A stretch of 64,000 nt of DNA, taken from contig CAYMZZ010000001.1 of the NCBI GenBank assembly GCA_964395095.1, forward strand, positions 310,001-374,000. The letters are read 5' to 3'. This DNA comes from CAYMZZ01 sp964395095 (GTDB lineage Bacteria > Bacteroidota > Bacteroidia > Chitinophagales > Chitinophagaceae). The notes beneath the pieces were generated by a model that searched no databases, was not told where the DNA came from, and saw only the letters and a program-made list of their open reading frames with translations. Positions 33,256 to 40,460 of the stretch are shown piece by piece (within the stretch, counting starts at the first letter, position 1; each line of letters begins with the position of its first letter). The translations under genes and the position numbers were made by a program.

Positions 33256-35163
33256 ATGAGACATATGAAAAGAGATGCAAGCCACGCCCTTTCATTTATT
33301 GAAAAGGCTATGCAACCGATTCGTAGAGGTGTCGCCCTTTTTGTCGTCTTACTGACTGCTTTATCTATTAAGGCACAGGACGTCGTAAACATCGGCTTTA
33401 ATCCTTCCATATCAAATGTGTCGGTTAACCAAACTTTCACCGTAGATGTTGCAGTGGATGTTGTAAGCGGAACTTTGAGCGGCATCGACGCTTACGTAAA
33501 TTTTGACCCCACTTACCTGGAGGTGGTATCAATACCTACCGTTCCGGCCGGTACCTCTGCTTCGCTGCCGAATGAAACAGTGCCGTTTCAATCTGTTGCC
33601 TTTATGAATTCCAATGGACAGATAGATCATGGTCGATTTACTCTTAGTCCAACGGGTCACCCAAATGCGGATTTTGTGTTGTTCACGATTCAATTCCGTG
33701 CCATTGCTATTCCACCCGGGGGCTTCACCACCCTTGAGTTCAGCACGGTCATTGGTCGGGAAACAAATGCAGTGGAAGGAACAAGCCCCGATATTATGGA
33801 TCAGATTAATAACGGAACGGTGAATATTGCCGCTGCTTGTACGCCTCCTACTGCTACTCTGGTAGCTACACCTACCTGTAACGGTCAAAGTTTTGACATA
33901 GTGTTGGATGCCGCTACGGGTACAGCACCATTCGACCTGGTTATTGATGGTGTAACATATAATAACATCAATGTAGGTGGAACCATCACCACCATTAATC
34001 CTCCCAACGAAACACTTTGGAACCCTGCAGTGACTCCCGCTGTTGTTAATTCTAATGATGGGGGTCCTATTGAGGTTGGCACCAAATTCACAGCCGCTGT
34101 AAACGGGTACGTGAAAGGTGTTCGCATGTATATTAATAACACCGCCACAGGAACCTTTCGTGGTAAATTATATGAATTTGGTTCAGCCACGCTTTTGGGC
34201 AGCGCTTTTTTTACTATTACAAGTAGTGGCTGGCAGGAAGTGCTCTTTAGCAGCCCAGTAGCTATTACAGCGGGCACCACTTACCTGGTTACCTGCTATT
34301 CTGATGCTGGTTTTTATTCAGTAACGGATGAGTATTTCAACGCATTTAGCCTGGTAAGCGGCAACCTGACAGCGCCTGCCGGCATCGGCGGAACAAGCAA
34401 TTCAAGTAATGGGGTGTACTTCTTTGGTGGCGAAGGCTTCCCTAACGCCTCCTACCAAAACTCCAGCTATTTTGTGGATCCCATTTTCACGGCAGGCCAA
34501 TTCAGCTACGAACTCACCAGCATTACTGGTGATGATGGCTGTAACGCCACCGGTAGCCTGCAAACGCTAAATGTATCTTCGCCCCAGTGCTCTACCCTCC
34601 CAGTGAGCCTGTTGAGCCTTTCCGCTTCTGCTGAAGGCAGCAACCGTATTGTGCTGAAATGGGCTACCAGCAGTGAGCAAAACAACAAGGGTTTTGAGAT
34701 CATGCGCAGCCTCGATGGCCGCAGCAACTGGCAGTCGATTGGATTCGTAAATGGCGCCGGCGACAGCGAAACCCGCAAAGACTACAGCTATACCGACAAT
34801 AACCTGGTAGCCCGCCGCTACTATTATCAACTGAAACAAATTGATTTCGACGGTCGCTACAAATACACTGCCGTTGTTTCCGCTAACCTGGGTGGCAAGG
34901 AAGGTTTCGCCCTTGAGCAAAACTTCCCCAACCCCTTCAAGAGCCAGGAAACCACTATCCGCTTCACCCTACCCCGTCGCGCACAGGTGCAGTTGATCGT
35001 GTATGATATGAATGGCCGCGTAGTGAAGACGCTGGTAAATGGCACACGTGATGCGGGAACGCACGCGATTCCGTTCCAGGACAATTCACTGCCCACTGGC
35101 ATTTATTTCTATAAGCTCAGTGCCGATGGATTCAGTGATGTGAAGAAAATGACCGTGCGATAA
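33256..35163 (+). CDS. Cohesin-containing, DUF4082, T9SS-sorted surface protein
   Basis: About 635 residues from ATG 33256 (GTG 33229 is in frame); signal peptide to IKA/QD. Counting from GTG: residues about 52-200 look like a cohesin (VNIGFNPSISNVSVNQTFTVDV, LSGIDAYVNFDPTYLEVVS, FVLFTIQFRAIAIPPGGFTTLEF). A SprB/CHU-like beta domain (ATGTAPFDLVIDGVTYNN ... FSYELTSITGDDGCNATG) is split by a DUF4082 domain (about 261-422). An FN3-like part (458-555) precedes a T9SS type A sorting domain (FPNPFKSQETTIRF ... GIYFYKLSADGFSDVKKMTVR). It probably is a surface anchor for the dockerin protein encoded 39 nt upstream. Binding is inferred. Confidence 0.85.
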   Translation: MRHMKRDASHALSFIEKAMQPIRRGVALFVVLLTALSIKAQDVVNIGFNPSISNVSVNQTFTVDVAVDVVSGTLSGIDAYVNFDPTYLEVVSIPTVPAGTSASLPNETVPFQSVAFMNSNGQIDHGRFTLSPTGHPNADFVLFTIQFRAIAIPPGGFTTLEFSTVIGRETNAVEGTSPDIMDQINNGTVNIAAACTPPTATLVATPTCNGQSFDIVLDAATGTAPFDLVIDGVTYNNINVGGTITTINPPNETLWNPAVTPAVVNSNDGGPIEVGTKFTAAVNGYVKGVRMYINNTATGTFRGKLYEFGSATLLGSAFFTITSSGWQEVLFSSPVAITAGTTYLVTCYSDAGFYSVTDEYFNAFSLVSGNLTAPAGIGGTSNSSNGVYFFGGEGFPNASYQNSSYFVDPIFTAGQFSYELTSITGDDGCNATGSLQTLNVSSPQCSTLPVSLLSLSASAEGSNRIVLKWATSSEQNNKGFEIMRSLDGRSNWQSIGFVNGAGDSETRKDYSYTDNNLVARRYYYQLKQIDFDGRYKYTAVVSANLGGKEGFALEQNFPNPFKSQETTIRFTLPRRAQVQLIVYDMNGRVVKTLVNGTRDAGTHAIPFQDNSLPTGIYFYKLSADGFSDVKKMTVR

Positions 35164-35196
35164 GAAGGACTTTTCCGAGAGTAACCAATAGAGAAC

Positions 35197-35228
35197 CGCC
35201 CTCTGGAGTCCAGGGGGCGTTCTTGTTT
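35197..35228 (+). terminator. Intrinsic terminator after the cohesin gene
   Basis: CGCCCTCTGGA (35197-35207) pairs with TCCAGGGGGCG (35209-35219), with one wobble, then a T-rich tail. It closes the dockerin-cohesin operon and separates it from the DUF4832 gene. Confidence 0.8.
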
Positions 35229-35255
35229 TTACTTAAACCTTATTTGAAACCAGAC

Positions 35256-36791
35256 ATGATGTGGAAAGCCATTCTCTTCATCTTATTGCTATTCCTCGCA
35301 GCCTGTGGCGGCACCCAGGAAATTCAATACCCGGGCAATCTCCGTTTTTTCCCGATCGAAGCCCATCATGAACTGCGTGCACCCGGCAGAGGCGTTGAGC
35401 AATGGCATGATCAGAACACTTTCCCACAGAGCTATGCAAACGACAGCGCCACTTATTCACCTGACAAATATTATCGCTTTAGCTGGAGCCAACTGGAGAA
35501 AGGACCGGGCGAATATGACTGGACGATCTTTGACCAGGAAATACAGGATGCCATTCGCAACCGACAGTCTTTCAGCTTTGGCATCATGCCCACCTGTCCC
35601 TCCTGTACCGATGATGGCAAGAGCATCCCACTGGAAGGGAAAATCGCCTCTTATCCTGCCTACCTGCATGAACAAATGCAGGCAGAGGCGGTAAAGGATT
35701 GGGTGAGCCCGATTTCCGAGATGTGGGTGCCCAACTGGAACAGCCCCGCCTATCTCGCCGCGCTGGACCGATTGAACCTCGCCATCGCCGAACACCTGAA
35801 TAACCAAAGCTTTCAAGGCATCCGTTACCGCGATGTCGTTCGCTATATCGACCTGAGAGGCTATGGGAGTTTTGGCGAATGGCATGAAGCGTCAATCGTG
35901 AACACGATGAGCGATCATCCTGAAGGAACCCGCGCCAGTACAGCGACCCTGCGAAGGATCGTCAACAGCCACCTGCAGGCTTTTCAACCCTACCGGCTGG
36001 TAGCCCTGCTGGGAAGCCTTGATGGGGGCCTGTTGCGCAATACGATGGTACCTCCTGAAATTGGTTATATGATACTCCGGGCCAAAACGGAAAAAGGCTT
36101 ACTCGGTATCCGGCGCGACAACTGGGGATCCACCGACGATTATATCCGGCAGTACATGGAGCGGCATCCGGTGGTACACCAGGGTCTTTCGTTTGCCGAT
36201 GCCATTCGTGAACGATGGAAAACAGCGCCGATTGTGGGGGAGCCCATTCATGATGCCGCATACCGCAACGGTTGTTCCATGGGCGACCTGGAAAACCAGG
36301 TGCGCACTTACCATGCCAGTTCATTTGGCAACGGGAATTTTGCCCTGCCCGGCGACCCCTGTCTCGCCACACAGGTACGTGCCGCTACCCTCGCTGCCGG
36401 TTTTCGCATCGCACCGGTAGCCGGAACCGTAGATTCCGCTATTGTCGCTGGCAACAATCTCACCATAAAACTCTTTTGGCAAAACCGGGGTGTTGCACCC
36501 GCCTATGACCCCTGGCAACTTCACTACCAGTTGCACGAACTGCGCAGCGACAGCCTTTTTTTGGAAATGCCTTCTCCCTTTAACCCTGCTGCCTTATTGC
36601 CGTCGGATACAGCGATTCAACATACCGACCAACTGACCTTACCCGCCAGTTTGCCGGCTGGCAACTATAACCTGAAAATTTCGCTGCGCGATCCGAAAGG
36701 CTATTTCCCTCCCCTGCCCCTGGCCATACAGGGACGGCAGTCCGACGGATCCTATACCCTTCGAACGGTTGAGGTTTCGCAACCACGCTGA
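35256..36791 (+). CDS. DUF4832-like lipoprotein with TIM-barrel-like fold
   Basis: A 511-residue lipoprotein from ATG 35256 (or 35259); lipobox LAAC with Cys17. The sequence YYRFSWSQLEKGPGEYDWTIFDQEI, RYIDLRGYGSFGEWHE and VHQGLSFADAIRERWKTAPIVGEPI resembles the DUF4832 family, a TIM-barrel glycoside-hydrolase-like group with a C-terminal beta-sandwich (IVAGNNLTIKLFWQNRGVAPAYDPWQLHYQL). It probably acts on a polysaccharide at the cell surface, but the catalytic acids are not proven here. It follows the cohesin gene after a terminator. Confidence 0.7.
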   Translation: MMWKAILFILLLFLAACGGTQEIQYPGNLRFFPIEAHHELRAPGRGVEQWHDQNTFPQSYANDSATYSPDKYYRFSWSQLEKGPGEYDWTIFDQEIQDAIRNRQSFSFGIMPTCPSCTDDGKSIPLEGKIASYPAYLHEQMQAEAVKDWVSPISEMWVPNWNSPAYLAALDRLNLAIAEHLNNQSFQGIRYRDVVRYIDLRGYGSFGEWHEASIVNTMSDHPEGTRASTATLRRIVNSHLQAFQPYRLVALLGSLDGGLLRNTMVPPEIGYMILRAKTEKGLLGIRRDNWGSTDDYIRQYMERHPVVHQGLSFADAIRERWKTAPIVGEPIHDAAYRNGCSMGDLENQVRTYHASSFGNGNFALPGDPCLATQVRAATLAAGFRIAPVAGTVDSAIVAGNNLTIKLFWQNRGVAPAYDPWQLHYQLHELRSDSLFLEMPSPFNPAALLPSDTAIQHTDQLTLPASLPAGNYNLKISLRDPKGYFPPLPLAIQGRQSDGSYTLRTVEVSQPR

Positions 36792-36802
36792 TCGTATCTT
36801 TG
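36769..36802 (+). promoter_or_regulatory. Promoter of the fRMsr gene (near-leaderless)
   Basis: TTG at 36769-36771, 23-nt spacer, TATCTTTG at 36795-36802 (exact TAnnTTTG). The box ends 4 nt before ATG 36807, so transcription should start at or next to the start codon. Confidence 0.65.
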
Positions 36803-36806
36803 CCCT

Positions 36807-37280
36807 ATGGCAGAAGACCTTCAAATCGTTACCGGCTCCAAAGCCGAGCAATACCAATCGCTGATTCCCCAAATTACCGGCCTCCTGCAGGGAGAACCCG
36901 ACCTGGTGGCCAACCTGGCCAATGTAAGCGCCGCCCTCAAAGAACAGTTCGGCTGGTTCTGGGTAGGGTTTTACCTGGTGAAGAACGATGAACTGGTGCT
37001 GGGCCCTTTCCAGGGTCCCGTGGCCTGCACCCGCATCCGGAAAGGCCGTGGCGTATGCGGTAGCAGTTGGGCCCAGGAAAAAACCCTGATTGTGCCCGAT
37101 GTGGAAAAATTTCCGGGACATATCGCCTGCAGCAGCCTTTCCAAATCCGAAATCGTAGTACCCATCATCCGAAACGGACAGGTGCTGGGTGTGCTGGATG
37201 TGGACAGTGATGAGCTGGACCAGTTTGACCTAACGGATCAGCAATACCTGGAACAGATACTCCAACTCATTCCCTTCTAA
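36807..37280 (+). CDS. msrC: Free methionine-(R)-sulfoxide reductase (GAF domain)
   Basis: A 157-residue GAF-fold enzyme that reduces free Met-(R)-sulfoxide in the cytoplasm using thioredoxin. The three catalytic Cys are present: Cys74 (GPVACTRIRKG), Cys84 (GRGVCGSSW) and Cys108 (GHIACSSLSKSEIVVPI). Length and motifs match fRMsr, distinct from MsrA and MsrB. The gene is 5 nt from the acylphosphatase gene, so they may be co-transcribed. Confidence 0.92.
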   Translation: MAEDLQIVTGSKAEQYQSLIPQITGLLQGEPDLVANLANVSAALKEQFGWFWVGFYLVKNDELVLGPFQGPVACTRIRKGRGVCGSSWAQEKTLIVPDVEKFPGHIACSSLSKSEIVVPIIRNGQVLGVLDVDSDELDQFDLTDQQYLEQILQLIPF

Positions 37281-37285
37281 TAAAC

Positions 37286-37555
37286 ATGCCCACCTTCACC
37301 CTACACATCACCGGTAAAGTGCAGGGCGTATTCTATCGCCAATCGGCCAGGGACAAAGCCCGTGAACTGGGGTTGAAGGGACAAACCTGGAACAATGAAG
37401 ATGGCTCGGTAACTATTGTCGTAAACGGCAACAACCCTGAACTTGACACCTTTTTTGAATGGTGCCGGCAGGGTCCTCCGCGTGCACAGGTGTTATCCGT
37501 GGACATAAAAGAATCGGCGGATCAGGATTTTTTCGATTTCCGGATTATCCGTTGA
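37286..37555 (+). CDS. acyP: Acylphosphatase
   Basis: An 89-residue acylphosphatase that hydrolyses acyl phosphates. The motif GKVQGVFYRQSA supplies the substrate-binding Arg18, and NNEDGSV supplies the catalytic Asn36. Length is typical. The last 11 bases overlap the 3' end of the convergent threonine-dehydrogenase-like gene at 37545. Confidence 0.95.
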   Translation: MPTFTLHITGKVQGVFYRQSARDKARELGLKGQTWNNEDGSVTIVVNGNNPELDTFFEWCRQGPPRAQVLSVDIKESADQDFFDFRIIR

Positions 37556-38501
37556 TCGAAGCCTGCAGGTTCTGCAGCATGTCGCGCGTCATGGCGGCCA
37601 GATCATATTCTTCTTTCCAGCCCCAGTCGCCGCGGGCCACGCTATCATCAATACTCTGCGGCCAGCTATTGGCGATTTGTTGCCGGTAATCGGGCGCATA
37701 GCTCATGCTGAAACCGGGAATATGATGTTTGATTTCAGCCCCGATCTCCTTCGGAGAAAAACTCATGCCCGAGATATTGTACGATGTGCGGATCGATACT
37801 TTTTCGGCCGGCGCTTCCATCAATTCAATGGTGGCCCTTATGGCATCGGGCATATACATCATGGGCAGGTAGGTATCCTCCTGCAGAAAGCATTCATACT
37901 GCTTGTGCTCCAGGGCCTCGTGGAAAATTTCCACGGCATAGTCGGTGGTGCCACCACCCGGCGCCGATTTCCAGGAGATCAAACCGGGATAGCGAAGGCT
38001 GCGCACATCCACCCCATAGCGATGATAATAATAGTTGCACCAAAACTCACCCGCATACTTGCTGATGCCATAAACCGTACTGGGTTCAATGATGGTTTGC
38101 TGGGGGCAATTTCTTTTGGGTGAGCTGGGGCCAAATACAGCGATGGAGGATGGCCAATACACTTTGTGCAATTGCTCCTCCCGGGCAATATCCAGCACAT
38201 TCAGGAGTCCCTGCATGTTCAGGTGCCAGGCCAAACCCGGATTCTTTTCGCCCGTAGCGGACAGAATCGCCGCCAGCAGGTATATCTGCGTAATGTTCTG
38301 GCGAATTACCTGCACGTGCAGCATCTCCTTATTCATCACATCAAGGCTCACATAGGGACCCGTCCCCTCCAGCAAGGGGTTTTGTTCACGCAGGTCGGAA
38401 GCAATCACATTCTGATTGCCGTATATTTTTCGAAGGGCGAGTGTCAGTTCCACTCCAATCTGACCACTGGCGCCTATCACAAGTATCTTGTCTTTTTGCA
38501 T
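37545..38501 (-). CDS. L-threonine 3-dehydrogenase-like SDR epimerase
   Basis: A 318-residue extended SDR protein. The nucleotide motif is GASGQIG (10-16), and the catalytic set is SSIAVFGP with Y-x-x-x-K at VYGISKYAG (about Tyr144, Lys148). SFSPKEIGAEIKHHIPGF and YAPDYRQQIANSWPQSIDDSVARGDWGW match the SDR-type NAD-dependent L-threonine 3-dehydrogenases of Bacteroidota, which make 2-amino-3-oxobutyrate from threonine. A UDP-sugar epimerase is a less likely alternative. The gene overlaps the acylphosphatase gene by 11 bp at its end. Confidence 0.85.
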   Translation of the reverse strand: MQKDKILVIGASGQIGVELTLALRKIYGNQNVIASDLREQNPLLEGTGPYVSLDVMNKEMLHVQVIRQNITQIYLLAAILSATGEKNPGLAWHLNMQGLLNVLDIAREEQLHKVYWPSSIAVFGPSSPKRNCPQQTIIEPSTVYGISKYAGEFWCNYYYHRYGVDVRSLRYPGLISWKSAPGGGTTDYAVEIFHEALEHKQYECFLQEDTYLPMMYMPDAIRATIELMEAPAEKVSIRTSYNISGMSFSPKEIGAEIKHHIPGFSMSYAPDYRQQIANSWPQSIDDSVARGDWGWKEEYDLAAMTRDMLQNLQASING

Positions 38502-38594
38502 GACGCAAAGAAAGGAAAAAACAATATACCACCGAATAGTAAAGCCCCCATTAACAATCCGCTACGGACTTCGCGCGGGTTCTGGTATAATCGT

Positions 38595-38602
38595 TAATTT
38601 TG
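38595..38602 (+). promoter_or_regulatory. -7 promoter box TAATTTTG upstream of kdsA
   Basis: Exact TAnnTTTG match 41 nt before ATG 38644. I see no TTG at the right spacing upstream. Confidence 0.4.
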
Positions 38603-38643
38603 TTGCTCGTAATTCAGCACTTCTATCAAATTAAACATTTCCG

Positions 38644-39465
38644 ATGTCCCCTTTCCTCCAAAAGCTTTTCGCCGGGCAGTCCTACGATGCCCAGTCATTT
38701 TTCCTCATTGCCGGCCCCTGTGTGGTAGAATCGGAGGACCTGATCATGGAAGTAGCGGAGAAAGTATCGGCCTCCTGCCGTGAGTTGGGTATTCCCTATG
38801 TGTTCAAATCCTCCTACCGCAAGGCCAACCGCACCAGCGCAGGTTCTTTTACGGGAATTGGTGATGAAAAAGCCCTGGCTCTTGTGCAGAAAGTTGGACA
38901 AACATTCTCCCTGCCCACCACATCCGATATTCATGCCCATGAAGAGGCAGCCGTTGCCGCGAAATATGTGGACATTCTGCAAATACCCGCCTTTCTATGT
39001 CGCCAGACCGACCTTTTGCAGGCGGCCGCAGCTACTGGCAAAGTGGTGAACGTGAAAAAGGGTCAGTTCCTGAGCGGACCCGCCATGAAGTTTGCGGTGG
39101 AAAAGATAAAGCAGGCGGGCAACGAAAATATCATACTGACGGAGCGGGGAACCACTTTTGGCTACCAGGACCTCGTGGTCGATTTCCGGAATATTCCCTG
39201 GATGAAAGAACATGGTTGTCCGGTGGTGATGGACGTTACCCACTCGCTGCAGCAACCCAACCAAACCAGTGGTGTCACCGGCGGCAACCCCCAGCTAATA
39301 GGCACCATCGCCAAAGCCGCCATAGCTACCGGAGCAGATGGACTCTTCATTGAAACCCATCCCAACCCCGCCAGGGCACTCAGCGACGGAGCGAATATGT
39401 TGCAACTGGATTTATTGCCTGCATTGCTGGAGCAATTGGTGAAGCTGCGGAAGGCAATTTATTAA
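38644..39465 (+). CDS. kdsA: 3-deoxy-8-phosphooctulonate synthase (KDO-8-P synthase)
   Basis: A 273-residue aldolase that joins PEP and arabinose 5-phosphate to make KDO-8-phosphate for lipopolysaccharide. Family motifs are FLIAGPCVVES, FKSSYRKANRTSAGSFTGIG, LQIPAFLCRQTDLLQAAAATGKVVNVKKGQFL, TERGTTFGYQDLVVDFRNIPWMK and DVTHSLQQP. The cysteine of the metal-type branch is not evident; the conserved Asn (KANRT) suggests the metal-independent type. It ends in a TAA that is also the start of a repeat array. Confidence 0.96.
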   Translation: MSPFLQKLFAGQSYDAQSFFLIAGPCVVESEDLIMEVAEKVSASCRELGIPYVFKSSYRKANRTSAGSFTGIGDEKALALVQKVGQTFSLPTTSDIHAHEEAAVAAKYVDILQIPAFLCRQTDLLQAAAATGKVVNVKKGQFLSGPAMKFAVEKIKQAGNENIILTERGTTFGYQDLVVDFRNIPWMKEHGCPVVMDVTHSLQQPNQTSGVTGGNPQLIGTIAKAAIATGADGLFIETHPNPARALSDGANMLQLDLLPALLEQLVKLRKAIY

Positions 39466-39588
39466 GTTGTAAGTTGTAAGTTTTAAGTTGTAAGTTGTAA
39501 TTCCCAATTAAGTTTCAATTATAACTTAAGACTTACTACTTACTACTTACAACTTACAACTTACTACTTACTACTTACTACTTACAAC
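39463..39588. repeat. Inverted arrays of a 7-nt unit (AAGTTGT / ACAACTT) filling the kdsA-lolA gap
   Basis: Left arm 39463-39503 (AAGTTGT x4-5 and AAGTTTT) and right arm 39523-39588 (ACTTACT, ACTTACA type units). The array uses the TAA of kdsA and stops exactly before the convergent lolA stop at 39589, so it occupies the whole intergenic space. The arms can pair for about 40 bp. Confidence 0.92.
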
Positions 39589-40248
39589 TCATCTCAAATC
39601 CACTTCTTCTACTCCCGGATACTTCGCTTTATTGAATACAAACACATCATCCGCTATCGGCTGATTCGTCTTCATGCTGGTAACGGTATAGATATAGCGA
39701 TTGCCGCCGTTTTCCAGGACGCGGGTGCTATAGATTGTTTTCGCGGCCTTATCGATCATCAGGTACACTTTGTGAAAGGCCTTTCCTTTATCGGAAGGAG
39801 TCATTTCTATTTCCTGCAGGGTGCGGCCGGCTACTTTCTTTTCGCCGTTCATAACGGAGTAAAAATCCTTGTCGTAGAAATTGGTGAAAAGCTTCTGCGG
39901 CGTAATCATACCACTGGCTTCGTCGAGCGTGGAAATGGTTACTTCATTGATGCTCTTGTCGTAGTTCCAAACGGTTTTACCATCGCTGAAAATCTCCTGT
40001 CCCGCAAAGCTCACTTTATAGCGCGTTCCTTTCATCCAAACAGTACCGGTTTTGGTGCCCATTTCCTTTCCATTGGCATCCTCTACCTTATAGCTGAAAT
40101 TTGCCTGCACCGTTTTAAAGGTTTTGAATTTGGCGCTCACTGCTTTCAATACCGCTGTAGCTTCCGGATCATTTTTAGTCGGGTTGGTCTGGGCCAGTGC
40201 GGGTACTGCGAGTAGGGTTAGAATTACGAAGTTGTAAAATGCTTTCAT
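39589..40248 (-). CDS. lolA: LolA-like outer-membrane lipoprotein carrier
   Basis: A 219-residue periplasmic protein with signal peptide (ALA/QT). The LolA-fold pattern is ANFSYKVEDANGKEMGTKTGTVWMKGTRYKVSFAGQEIFSDGKTVWNYDKSINEVTIS followed by TPQKLFTNFYDKDF and IYSTRVLENGGNRYIYTVTSMKTNQPIADDVFVFNKAKYPGVEEVDLR. LolA carries lipoproteins from the inner to the outer membrane; Bacteroidota relatives share the fold although the exact role of each is less certain. The next gene upstream on the same strand is ftsK, a common pairing. Confidence 0.85.
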   Translation of the reverse strand: MKAFYNFVILTLLAVPALAQTNPTKNDPEATAVLKAVSAKFKTFKTVQANFSYKVEDANGKEMGTKTGTVWMKGTRYKVSFAGQEIFSDGKTVWNYDKSINEVTISTLDEASGMITPQKLFTNFYDKDFYSVMNGEKKVAGRTLQEIEMTPSDKGKAFHKVYLMIDKAAKTIYSTRVLENGGNRYIYTVTSMKTNQPIADDVFVFNKAKYPGVEEVDLR

Positions 40249-40460
40249 TTGCCTGCTTTGTCGATGAATAATTTTCTGATTTATGGTTTCTATGCCTGTT
40301 CTTGCGATGAATCCGGTTTATTTTTCACGGCTGCTTTGCGTTACCATTCTGAGACTGCACGAGGGGTAACCGGGTTGCAAATGTGAACAATATTTAACAG
40401 CTAAAACGCCTATCCCGATGATCGAAATCAAGAAATCGGGATTTTAATTTCATTCTTTTG

